Assembly: GCF_024498175.1 (NCBI RefSeq)
Contig: NZ_CP101823.1
Span: 806,001-870,000, forward strand
Direction: 5' to 3'
Length of the DNA stretch: 64,000 nt
Origin: Haloplanus salinarum
GTDB taxonomy: Archaea; Halobacteriota; Halobacteria; Halobacteriales; Haloferacaceae
This document shows positions 24,887-33,053 of the stretch, piece by piece. The notes under the pieces were generated by a model, which was not told the origin of the DNA, made no database searches, and saw nothing but the letters and a program-made list of their open reading frames with translations. Within the stretch, counting starts at the first letter, position 1; the number at the start of each line of letters is the position of its first letter. A program made the translations under genes and the position numbers.

Positions 24887-26479
24887 ATGGTGGGCCCCGA
24901 TCAGCACGAACGGATTCCGGCGGCCGTGTCGCCCCTCTCGATAGCCGACTTCGATTACGAGGCACTGACCATCGGTGAACGGATCGGCACCGGAGGCGAC
25001 GCGGACGTGTATCTGGCGACCGTCGTCCGCGACGGGACGGAGTTCCCGGTCGCGGTGAAACAGCCCCGGTTCGAGGGGACGCTCCACCGCCGCGTCGTCG
25101 AGGCGTTCGAGGCGGAGGCCGAAACCTGGGCCCGTCTCGACGACCACGACAACGTCGTGTCGGTGTACGCGTGGGGAACGGATCCGCTCCCGTGGATGGC
25201 ACTGGAGTACATGGACGGCGGAACGCTCGACGCGAGGCTCGGGGCCGAGGACCCCGCCGAGGCGCTCTGGCTGGCCGGGCGCATCGCCGAGGGTGTTCGT
25301 CACGGGCACCGTCACGGTGTGGCACATCTCGACCTCAAGCCGACGAACGTCCTGCTCCGGGAGACGCCACCGGAGACGTGGCCCTATCCGAAGGTGAGCG
25401 ACTGGGGGCTGGCGAAGCTCCTGCTCGATCACTCGAACAGCGTCGAGGGGTTCTCACCGGCGTACGCGGCACCGGAACAGTTCGACGCGGACGAGTACGG
25501 CGGGACGGACGACATCACCGACATCTACCAGCTCGGCGCGGTGGTGTACGCCCTGCTGACCGGCGAGCCACCCTTTACCGGATCGTCGGCGGCCGTGATG
25601 CGAGGCGTCCTCCAGGAGCGTCCGGTGCCGCCCTCCGAACGTCGGCCGTCGCTGCCACCGGCGGTCGACGAGGTGGTGATGACGGCACTGGCAAAGCGGA
25701 AGGCCGACCGATACGACGGCGTGTTGCCGATGCGAAACGAGTTGGATCGGCTGTTCGAGGCGACCGTCGCCGACACGAGCGGTTCCGTCGCGGGCGCGAC
25801 CGCCGGAGCGGCGGCCGATCCCTTCGAGAACGCGGCGAGAGCCAACCAGCACGGCGGTGGCGCCGAGCGAACGGAAACGGGCGTGTCGTCGGAGTCGAAG
25901 TCGTCCGAGAACGAGAGCGAAGGTGGCGGGTTCGTCACCCGTCGACGTGTCCTGGGGGTTCTGGGTGTTGGCGTCGTCGGTGCGGGAGGGTGGCTGACAC
26001 GGGCGGAACTCGGTGACGATCGAAGCGGCGCGGCGGGAGTGCCCGCCGAGGATACGGCGACACCGCCGCCGCCGACACGGACGGCGACCGATACCCCGGA
26101 GCCGACGTCGACGGCGACGGCCACGGCGACGTCCACGCCGGCCGGCGAGGCGGACGCGACGATCACCGTGGGCCCCGGCGGCAGCCTCCAGTTCGAACCG
26201 GAGACGACTGCCGTCTCGCAGGGCGACACCGTCGAGTTCGTCTTCGACTCCGGCGGCCACAACGTCTCGGGCCACCCGGACGCCGCGAGCCAGGTGGAGC
26301 TTCCGGAGGGTGCGGAGCCGTTCGCGAGCTACGACACCTCCGCCGCCGACGTCAACCACGTCTCGCTCAACGAGGCCGGGACGACTTACCGGCACACGTT
26401 CGAGGTTACCGGCCAGTACACCTACGTCTGTGTCCCCCACGCGTCCTCGGGGATGGTCGGCAACCTCACGGTCCGGTGA
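24887..26479 (+). CDS. protein kinase fused through a Tat-like TM segment to a halocyanin domain
   Basis: 530 aa in one uninterrupted frame. Residues 30-300 are a Hanks-type Ser/Thr kinase: glycine loop GTGGDADVY, lysine in VAVKQPRF, catalytic loop HLDLKPTNVLL (HxD present), DWG instead of DFG, and APEQFDADEYG. An Ala/Ser/Glu linker follows. TRRRVLGVLGVGVVGAGGWL (about 349-368) looks like a halocyanin Tat signal or membrane anchor. After a Thr/Pro linker, residues 425-530 form a type I copper domain with HNVSGH, YVCVPH and SSGM ligands. No start codon precedes the signal-like segment, so it is a true fusion: cytosolic kinase, outside cupredoxin. TATA-like TTTTATTT lies about 33 bp upstream. 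Confidence 0.9.
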   Translation: MVGPDQHERIPAAVSPLSIADFDYEALTIGERIGTGGDADVYLATVVRDGTEFPVAVKQPRFEGTLHRRVVEAFEAEAETWARLDDHDNVVSVYAWGTDPLPWMALEYMDGGTLDARLGAEDPAEALWLAGRIAEGVRHGHRHGVAHLDLKPTNVLLRETPPETWPYPKVSDWGLAKLLLDHSNSVEGFSPAYAAPEQFDADEYGGTDDITDIYQLGAVVYALLTGEPPFTGSSAAVMRGVLQERPVPPSERRPSLPPAVDEVVMTALAKRKADRYDGVLPMRNELDRLFEATVADTSGSVAGATAGAAADPFENAARANQHGGGAERTETGVSSESKSSENESEGGGFVTRRRVLGVLGVGVVGAGGWLTRAELGDDRSGAAGVPAEDTATPPPPTRTATDTPEPTSTATATATSTPAGEADATITVGPGGSLQFEPETTAVSQGDTVEFVFDSGGHNVSGHPDAASQVELPEGAEPFASYDTSAADVNHVSLNEAGTTYRHTFEVTGQYTYVCVPHASSGMVGNLTVR

Positions 26480-26554
26480 GATTCCGGCGGCTGTCGGCCA
26501 CTCCTCGCCGCCGACCACACGCTTTATGTGTGAATTCGACGGAACGTTCTATAC

Positions 26555-27367
26555 ATGATCCCCGGTGCTGACTCCGCGATCACCCGCGACGGCAAGGCAC
26601 TGATCCTCGCGTACGACCACGGCCTCGAACACGGTCCGGTCGACTTCGAACCGGTTCCGGAGACGACCGACCCCGCGACGGTGTTCGACGTGGCCACCCA
26701 CGACGCGGTGACGGCCATCGCGGTCCAGAAGGGCGTCGCCGAGGCGTACTACCCCTCCTACGAGGACGACGTGCCGCTCCTGGCGAAGCTCAACGGGACG
26801 AGCAACCTCTGGATGGGCGAACCCGACTCGTCGGTCAACTGGTCGGTCGACTACGCGGCCGAACTCGGCGCCGACGCCATCGGCTTCACCGTCTACGGCG
26901 GCTCGAACCACGAGGTCGAGATGTTCGAGGAGTTCCGCGACGCCCAGGAACGGGCCCGCGAGCACGACATGGGCGTCGTGATGTGGTCGTACCCGCGCGG
27001 ACAGGGACTGAAAGACGACACGAGCCCCGACACCATCGCCTACGCCTCCCGCCTCGGCCTCGAACTCGGCGCCGACATCGCGAAAGTGAAGTATCCCGGG
27101 TCGGCCGACGCCATGAACTGGGCCGTCGACAGCGCGGGCGACATGAAAGTCGTGATGAGCGGCGGGTCGAAGACGAGCGACGAGGCGTTCCTCTCGACGG
27201 TTCGCGAGGCGATGGACGCCGGCGCCGACGGGCTGGCCGTCGGGCGCAACGTCTTCCAGCGGCAGAACCCGGAGGCCATCCTCGACGGTCTCGAGGCGGT
27301 CATCTTCGAGGACGCGTCGGTCGACGAGGCCCTCGCGGCGACCGGCGGCATCGAAGCGAGCGACTGA
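26555..27367 (+). CDS. archaeal-type class I fructose-bisphosphate aldolase
   Basis: 270 aa, FbaB/DeoC-like. It interconverts fructose-1,6-bisphosphate with DHAP and G3P by a Schiff base. LILAYDHGLEHGPVDF opens the barrel, the lysine in DIAKVKYPGSAD (about residue 176) is the Schiff-base residue, and MSGGSKTSDEAFL and GLAVGRNVFQR bind phosphate. TTTATGTG about 30 bp upstream is a TATA-like box. The stop codon overlaps the FBPase start by one base, so the two gluconeogenic enzymes form an operon. Confidence 0.95.
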   Translation: MIPGADSAITRDGKALILAYDHGLEHGPVDFEPVPETTDPATVFDVATHDAVTAIAVQKGVAEAYYPSYEDDVPLLAKLNGTSNLWMGEPDSSVNWSVDYAAELGADAIGFTVYGGSNHEVEMFEEFRDAQERAREHDMGVVMWSYPRGQGLKDDTSPDTIAYASRLGLELGADIAKVKYPGSADAMNWAVDSAGDMKVVMSGGSKTSDEAFLSTVREAMDAGADGLAVGRNVFQRQNPEAILDGLEAVIFEDASVDEALAATGGIEASD

Positions 27368-28215
27368 TGAGTCGGGACGATACGGTCGCCGAGATACGCG
27401 AGGCGGTCGCCGAGACGGCCCCGACGATTCGCGCGGGACTCCCCGGTCGCCGGGAGAAGGGGGACGCCGAGAACCCGACGGGCGACCGACGGTTGGCCGC
27501 CGACGAGTACGCCGACGACCTGCTCGAGGACTGCCTCGGCGGCATCGACGGCGTCGGCGAGTACGCCAGCGAGGAGCGGGCGGCGGTCGTGGACACGGGA
27601 ACCGGGCTCTCCGTCGCGGTCGACCCCCTCGACGGCTCCTCGAACCTCAAACCGAACAACGTCATGGGGACTATCGTCGGCGTCTACGACGCCCCGCTTC
27701 CCGCCCGGGGACGCGACCTGATCGCCGCGGGCTACGTGCTCTACGGTCCCCTCACCACGATGGTCTTCGCCGAGGGAGCATCGGCCACCGAGTACCTGAT
27801 CGAGGAGGGAGTCGCGTCCGAACTCCGGACCGGCGTGACCCTCCCCGAGGACCCGACCGTCTACGGGTTCGGCGGGCGGGTCCCCGACTGGCCCGACGAC
27901 TTCGCGGCCTACGCCGAATCGGTCGAATCCGAACTCAAACTTCGCTACGGCGGGGCGATGATCGGTGACGTAAACCAGGTGCTCACCTACGGCGGGGTGT
28001 TCGCCTACCCCGGTCTCCGATCCGCGCCCGAAGGGAAACTCCGCCTCCAGTTCGAGGCCAACCCCGTCGGATACGTGATCCGAGCGGCGGGCGGCCGGAC
28101 CTCCGACGGCGACGGATCGATACTCGATATCGACCCCGACGGCCTCCACGACCGGACGCCGACCCACCTCGGCAACGCGTCGCTGATCGAGCGGCTGGAG
28201 TCGACGCTCGACTGA
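27367..28215 (+). CDS. fructose-1,6-bisphosphatase
   Basis: 282 aa, class 1 FBPase / inositol-phosphatase superfamily. Metal and phosphate motif AVDPLDGSSNLKPNN (about residues 83-97), acidic YASEERAAV upstream of it, and the C-terminal LRLQFEANPVGYVIRAAGG. It dephosphorylates fructose-1,6-bisphosphate in gluconeogenesis. ATG 27367 lies in TGATGA, overlapping the aldolase stop. A longer frame upstream is a shadow of the aldolase. Confidence 0.94.
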   Translation: MSRDDTVAEIREAVAETAPTIRAGLPGRREKGDAENPTGDRRLAADEYADDLLEDCLGGIDGVGEYASEERAAVVDTGTGLSVAVDPLDGSSNLKPNNVMGTIVGVYDAPLPARGRDLIAAGYVLYGPLTTMVFAEGASATEYLIEEGVASELRTGVTLPEDPTVYGFGGRVPDWPDDFAAYAESVESELKLRYGGAMIGDVNQVLTYGGVFAYPGLRSAPEGKLRLQFEANPVGYVIRAAGGRTSDGDGSILDIDPDGLHDRTPTHLGNASLIERLESTLD

Positions 28216-28310
28216 CCCGGGCCGTCGATCGACGCCTTTCTCGCCGTAATGAGTCATTTCCATCCCGTACGCGCCGTATACTCACGGGGGTCGTCACCGT
28301 GTGACGGTGT

Positions 28311-28712
28311 ATGGCAATCGACCGGACGAACTCGACGAACGCCCGGCGCCGGGGGACGGTCGGCCCCGCCGTCGGCGGTGCGTACGTCACCGCCGTCGCC
28401 GCTCGGACGACGGCGTACGCGACGTGGCTCTGGGCGCTCGCGCTCGGCGCCCTCACGCTCGACGCCGCGCTCACCGTCGTCGGCCTCCGCCTCGGCCTGA
28501 CCGAACTCAACCCCGTAGCCGCCGGCCTCATCGCCGACGTCGGCGCCCTCCCCGCGCTCGTAGCGTTGAAAGGCGGCGCCGTCGGCGTCGGTCTCGCTGG
28601 CCGAGCCGTCCTCCCCGCCGAGTACCGTGGCCTCGTCCCCGCGGGATTGGCACTCCCGTGGACGGTGGCCGTCGTCGTCAACCTCCTCACCGTCGGCGTC
28701 GTCCTCCTCTGA
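28311..28712 (+). CDS. small membrane protein, DUF5658-like
   Basis: 133 aa with a basic N terminus and four TM helices. The motif LTLDAALTVVGLRLGLTELN, followed by PVAAGLI and ALVALKGG, matches the D-x-LT-x-G-x-E-x-NP pattern of a small archaeal membrane family (DUF5658 as I recall it). Function unknown. A weak promoter-like region lies in the 95 bp after the FBPase gene. Confidence 0.75.
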   Translation: MAIDRTNSTNARRRGTVGPAVGGAYVTAVAARTTAYATWLWALALGALTLDAALTVVGLRLGLTELNPVAAGLIADVGALPALVALKGGAVGVGLAGRAVLPAEYRGLVPAGLALPWTVAVVVNLLTVGVVLL

Positions 28713-28748
28713 CCGCGGATTCATGTCCCGGGCCGCCCAGAGCCCGGT

Positions 28749-29579
28749 ATGGCCCGCCGAACCGTCCTGTTCACGCCGGGCGACCGTCCGGAGCGGTGCC
28801 GTACGGCGCCGACCACCGGCGCCGACACGGTCGTGTTCGACCTCGAAGACGCCGTCCCGCCGGCCGACGTGGCCGGGGCGCGAGCGGCCGTCGGCGACCT
28901 CCTCGCCGACCCCGCGTTCGACCCCGGGGGAACGGAGGTGGTCGTCCGCGTCGGACGGGCGCCGGCCGACGACCTCGACGCGCTGACGGGCGCGGCGTCG
29001 TCGCGGCTCGACGGCGTGATGGTACCGAAAGCGACCGTCGAACGAGTGGCGACCGTGACCGACGCGCTCGCGACCAGGGACCTGTCGATCCCGATCCTCG
29101 CGCTGATCGAGACGGCGACCGGCGTCCTCGACGCGCGTGAGGTGGCGGCGGCCGACGCGGTCGACGCGCTCTGTTTCGGCGCCGAGGATCTCGCGGCCGA
29201 CCTCGGCGCGACCCGGACGCGGGAGGGAACGGAGGTACTGTACGCCCGTGAGCGCGTCGTCGTGGCGGCGCGGGCGGCCGGCGTCGACGCCGTCGACACC
29301 GTCCACACCGCCCTCGACGACGACGAGGGCCTCCGCGCGGCGACCGAGTTCGCCGCCACCCTCGGCTACGACGGGAAGATGGTGATCCACCCCGATCAGG
29401 TGCCGGTCGTCGTCGATGGATTCACCCCCGACCCCGAGCGGGTCGCGTGGGCTCGGCGAGTGCTCGACGCCCGCGAGTCGGCCGACTGTGGGGTCTTCGA
29501 GGTCGACGGCGAGATGATCGACGCGCCGCTTTTGGCGCAGGCGGAGCGGATCCTCGACCGGACGGACACCACCGACTGA
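28749..29579 (+). CDS. HpcH/HpaI (CitE-like) CoA lyase
   Basis: 276 aa TIM-barrel enzyme of the citrate-lyase-beta / malyl-CoA lyase group. Substrate-binding RRTVLFTPGDRPERC, VVFDLEDAVPPADV with metal-binding acidic residues, GVMVPKAT, LALIETATGVLDA, CFGAEDLAADLG and GKMVIHPDQV follow the family order. It cleaves or forms a C-C bond in a (S)-malyl/citramalyl/methylmalyl-CoA-type substrate. Which one cannot be told from sequence; no glyoxylate-pathway neighbour is visible. Confidence 0.9.
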   Translation: MARRTVLFTPGDRPERCRTAPTTGADTVVFDLEDAVPPADVAGARAAVGDLLADPAFDPGGTEVVVRVGRAPADDLDALTGAASSRLDGVMVPKATVERVATVTDALATRDLSIPILALIETATGVLDAREVAAADAVDALCFGAEDLAADLGATRTREGTEVLYARERVVVAARAAGVDAVDTVHTALDDDEGLRAATEFAATLGYDGKMVIHPDQVPVVVDGFTPDPERVAWARRVLDARESADCGVFEVDGEMIDAPLLAQAERILDRTDTTD

Positions 29580-29634
29580 TCGCCCTCGCTCTGTCGAAAG
29601 GTCTGTATTGTAGGAGGGCAAATCGCCGGGCCAG

Positions 29635-30888
29635 ATGGCGGACATCAACCCGTTCGAGAGTCTTCAGGAACAGATCGACGATGCAGCGGCCTACCTCGAC
29701 GCGGACGCCGACGTGATCGAGCGACTCAAACACCCCGAACGCGTCCTGGAGACGACCCTCTCGGTCGAGATGGACGACGGGTTGGTCGAGCAGTTCCCGG
29801 CTTACCGCGTCCAGTTCAACGGCGACCGCGGGCCGTACAAGGGCGGCATCCGGTATCACCCCGACGTCACTCAGGACGAGGTGACGGCGCTGTCGGGGTG
29901 GATGGTGTACAAGTGCGCCGTGGTGGACATCCCCTACGGGGGCGCGAAAGGCGGCATCGCGTTCGACCCGCGGACGTACTCCGCGAGCGAACTCGAACGG
30001 ATTACCCGCGCGTTCGCGACCGAACTCCGGCCGCTCATCGGTGCGGATCGGGACATCCCCGCGCCCGACGTCAACACCGGCCAACGGGAGATGAACTGGA
30101 TCAAAGACACCTACGAGACGCTGGAGCGGACGACCGAACCCGGCGTCGTCACCGGGAAGGCGCCCTCCTCCGGGGGGAGCGCCGGCCGGGTCGAGGCCAC
30201 GGGCCGCTCGACGATGCTCGCCGCCCGGGAGACCTTCGAGTACCTGGGACGGGGTATCGACGACGCGACGGTCGCGGTGCAGGGCTACGGCAACGCCGGG
30301 TCGGTCGCCGCGTCCCTCCTCGACGACGCGGGCGCGACGGTCGTCGCGGTCAGCGACTCCAGCGGCGGCGTCTACGCGGCCGACGGCCTCGACACCGCGG
30401 CGGTCAAGGACCACAAACGCGAGACTGGTTCGGTCGTCGGCTACCCCGGTGCCGACGAGGAGTTGACGAACGAGGCGTTGCTCACCGCCGACGTGGATCT
30501 GCTGGTGCCCGCGGCCCTGGAGAACGCCGTCGACGCGGACATCGCTCGCGACGTGCGGGCGGACGTGATCGTCGAGGCGGCGAACGGCCCCCTCACCCCC
30601 GACGCCGACGACGTCCTCACCGACCGCGACGTCTACGTTGTCCCCGACATTCTGGCGAACGCGGGTGGCGTGACCGTCTCCTACTTCGAGTGGGTGCAGA
30701 ACCGACAGCGGTTCGCCTGGACCGAAGCGCGCGTCAACGACGAACTCGAACGCGTCGTCACCGAGGCATTCGAACGACTGGTCGACACCTACGAGTCCGT
30801 CGACGTGCCGAACCTTCGGACGGCCGCGTACGTCGTCGCCATCGAGCGGGTCGCCGACGCCGCCGACGACCGCGGTAACTGGCCCTGA
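29635..30888 (+). CDS. glutamate dehydrogenase
   Basis: 417 aa hexameric-type Glu/Leu dehydrogenase. [17 protein letters not shown] and [20 protein letters not shown] carry the glutamate and catalytic lysines, and [16 protein letters not shown] the catalytic Asp. The nucleotide domain begins [32 protein letters not shown] closes the protein. It interconverts glutamate with 2-oxoglutarate and ammonium; cofactor preference is undecided. A purine-rich AGGAGGG lies about 20 bp upstream. It stands alone with convergent neighbours downstream. Confidence 0.96.
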   Translation: MADINPFESLQEQIDDAAAYLDADADVIERLKHPERVLETTLSVEMDDGLVEQFPAYRVQFNGDRGPYKGGIRYHPDVTQDEVTALSGWMVYKCAVVDIPYGGAKGGIAFDPRTYSASELERITRAFATELRPLIGADRDIPAPDVNTGQREMNWIKDTYETLERTTEPGVVTGKAPSSGGSAGRVEATGRSTMLAARETFEYLGRGIDDATVAVQGYGNAGSVAASLLDDAGATVVAVSDSSGGVYAADGLDTAAVKDHKRETGSVVGYPGADEELTNEALLTADVDLLVPAALENAVDADIARDVRADVIVEAANGPLTPDADDVLTDRDVYVVPDILANAGGVTVSYFEWVQNRQRFAWTEARVNDELERVVTEAFERLVDTYESVDVPNLRTAAYVVAIERVADAADDRGNWP

Positions 30889-30911
30889 GATCGGCCGAAC
30901 CCTCCGCCGGG

Positions 30912-32324
30912 TCACCCCTCCGAAGCGAACGAGGCCGGCGTGACGTCCCGGACGAAAGCGACCCCGTCGTAGACGGCGTCGGGGGCCGCCGGCAACGGCA
31001 CGGCACCCCGATCCGCGGCCCGCGGGACCGAGACGCCGACCTGCGACGTGTCGTCGAGCCACCCGTCGATCGGCGCCCGTCGGCGTGCCGTCTCGAAATC
31101 GAGGAACAGCGACGACTCCGCCGCCTCGACGAGTGTGGCGGCGAGCGTGCCGGGGACCGGTCCCTCGAGGTCGTGGGTCCCGAAGGCGGTCCGCTCGGGG
31201 CCGGTCGGTGCCCTGAAGCGGCCGGTGCCGAACAGACAGCCGAGGGAGTAGTAGTCGTCACCGTACTCGTCGGCCAGGTGCTGTCCCATGCGGGCGGCCT
31301 CACCCGAACCGTCGTTGCGCATCGTGTGGTTCGTGCTGCCCAGGACGACTGCCCGGTCGGCACCCGTCCAGTCGCGGAGCCACGAGACGTTCTCGGCCAT
31401 CGCGGCGTCCCTGACGCGCTTGCCCTGCGTGTACCGCTCGGCCCGGAGGGCCGCCTGGAACCGCAACCCGCGTTCGAGCGTCCGGACGTGCCGGCGGGCG
31501 AGCCGCCACTCGGCCGTCGACGTCTCGGCGACGTAGGCGTCGCGACGGGCCCGGAGCCGGTCCCCGAGGGAGTCGAACAGGTCGAGTCGCGCTTCGGTCA
31601 GGAGGTCGGCATCGTGACGCTCGTAGAGCGGCCGGGTAAGCGGCATCAGTCGCTCGTCGATTCCGTCGAGATACGCCGGATCGACCCGTTCCAGGTAGGA
31701 TCGTACCGCCGTCGCGTTCACGTCGAAAAACTGGGCGTCGTACCCCCGGACCACCGCTCGGTCCGTGGCCGGCCGTCCGGCGTTGAACTCCCGCAACCAT
31801 TCGAACAGACGCCGGATCGCGTCCGTTCGCCAGAAGTAGAACTCGATCGACCCCATCGCGGCGTCGAGGTCGACGTCCGCACCCGCGACGTAGCGGTCGA
31901 CGGGACCGAAATCGCCGATCGTCCCCTCGATGGCGACCAGTTGATAGCCGTGATCGGCGACGAGACGCCGAACGAGCCGGTGTGCGAAGCCCTTGAACTC
32001 GCTCACGCCGTGTGAGTTCTCGCCGATACCCACGATCGGTGACTGAGCCAGGCGAGTCGCGACCGGCCCCAGCCCGTCCGCGGACGCGTCCGGATCGATG
32101 GCGACCGCTTCGCTGTCGATGGCGTCGATCAGCGCCGCGCGCTCGTCCGGATTCTCTGTTGCCTCCGTCGACCGCGGGGCCGTCGCCGTCGGATCGGCAG
32201 TCCGCGTCCGCGACGGCGTGGTCGCGTCCTCGCTGTCACCGCCCGTACAGCCGGCGACCGCCCCGGCGAGCGCACTGATCGACGCGAGGGCTCGTCGTCT
32301 GGAGAGCTGCGTTCGGGGACCCAT
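30912..32324 (-). CDS. erythromycin-esterase-family lipoprotein
   Basis: 470 aa. Tat-lipoprotein signal SRRRALASISALAGAVAGC, then a Thr/Asp-rich linker and an Ere-like domain with PIVGIGENSHGVSEF (catalytic Glu/His motif), YQLVAIEGTIGDFGPVD, VRGYDAQFFDV and VLGSTNHTMRND. Bacterial members hydrolyse macrolide lactones, but most homologues are of unknown substrate. Export to the cell surface of a haloarchaeon makes macrolide resistance unlikely. It converges with the glutamate dehydrogenase gene. Confidence 0.88.
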   Translation of the reverse strand: MGPRTQLSRRRALASISALAGAVAGCTGGDSEDATTPSRTRTADPTATAPRSTEATENPDERAALIDAIDSEAVAIDPDASADGLGPVATRLAQSPIVGIGENSHGVSEFKGFAHRLVRRLVADHGYQLVAIEGTIGDFGPVDRYVAGADVDLDAAMGSIEFYFWRTDAIRRLFEWLREFNAGRPATDRAVVRGYDAQFFDVNATAVRSYLERVDPAYLDGIDERLMPLTRPLYERHDADLLTEARLDLFDSLGDRLRARRDAYVAETSTAEWRLARRHVRTLERGLRFQAALRAERYTQGKRVRDAAMAENVSWLRDWTGADRAVVLGSTNHTMRNDGSGEAARMGQHLADEYGDDYYSLGCLFGTGRFRAPTGPERTAFGTHDLEGPVPGTLAATLVEAAESSLFLDFETARRRAPIDGWLDDTSQVGVSVPRAADRGAVPLPAAPDAVYDGVAFVRDVTPASFASEG

Positions 32325-32474
32325 AACGTCCGGACCTGTCGCCGTCCGGGTGATATATCTCCCGACGATCCTCCGAGCGTGAGACCGTCGGCCCGCGGGC
32401 CGTTCCGTGACGGCCCCCTACCGACGCCCGATCAATAGGTATATACGTGATTCCGGGCTACGTTGGATCGACGT

Positions 32475-32547
32475 GTCCCGGTAGGGTAGTGGACTATCCT
32501 CTTGGCTTCCGGAGCCAGGGACCGGCGTTCAAATCGCCGCCGGGACG
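32475..32547 (+). tRNA. tRNA-Arg (anticodon CCG)
   Basis: Acceptor GTCCCGG/CCGGGAC with discriminator G. Anticodon loop TTCCGGA (anticodon CCG, reads CGG) closes on stem TTGGC/GCCAG. T arm is CGGCG-TTCAAAT-CGCCG, perfect. GTATATAC about 30 bp upstream is a strong TATA box. No intron, no encoded CCA. Confidence 0.96.
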
Positions 32548-32661
32548 CTCACTTCGTTCGGTCACGACGAGCCCCCAGGTAGCCGTGGGGACGCCGCCGG
32601 GACGCCCTCTCCGTCCGGCGAGCCTGAAGATATTTCCGTCCACCGGATCAACCTCGACAGC

Positions 32662-32919
32662 ATGCGGACGCTACGGGAGGTGAACCGGCGGTTGATCGAC
32701 GCCATCGAGGAGCCACCCGAGACCGGCGAGGAACGGCGACTCGACAGGCTCGCCGCGACGCTCTGGGAGCGCGCCAGTCGCGGGGAGGGCCTGGACGCCG
32801 GGTATCGCTGTCGGGTTCGGTACAAACTGCGAACCATCGCCGAGACTACCCACGACGCTCGGGCGCGACACTTGGAACACGCTCGCGAGTTGCTCGCGGA
32901 ACACGCCGAGTCCGGGTGA
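32662..32919 (+). CDS. small conserved helical protein upstream of argS
   Basis: 85 aa, MRTLREVNRRLIDAIEEPP onward, predicted all-helical and highly charged, with an LAATLWERASRGEGL core and a C-terminal LEHARELLAEHAESG helix. It resembles unnamed haloarchaeal proteins with no assigned function. It lies between tRNA-Arg(CCG) and argS. Codon use (GC3-rich, in-frame acidic residues) supports this strand over the overlapping minus-strand frames. Confidence 0.6.
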   Translation: MRTLREVNRRLIDAIEEPPETGEERRLDRLAATLWERASRGEGLDAGYRCRVRYKLRTIAETTHDARARHLEHARELLAEHAESG

Positions 32920-33053
32920 CCGCCAACGGCGACGGTCGGGGCGACGCCACGGCGTCGCGGCGGTCGGCGTGACGGCACGACGGTACCGTTTAGCCTCCGA
33001 CGCCGGCGATGTAGTGAGATTTATCCGGCAGTAGGGGCGAGGATTTCCGAAGA

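Noticed and set aside
23847-25325. A 492-aa frame extending the 3-hydroxyacyl-CoA dehydrogenase
   Set aside because: The extension is antisense to the kinase gene and its promoter; the NAD-binding Rossmann motif follows ATG 24707 closely, as in the family.
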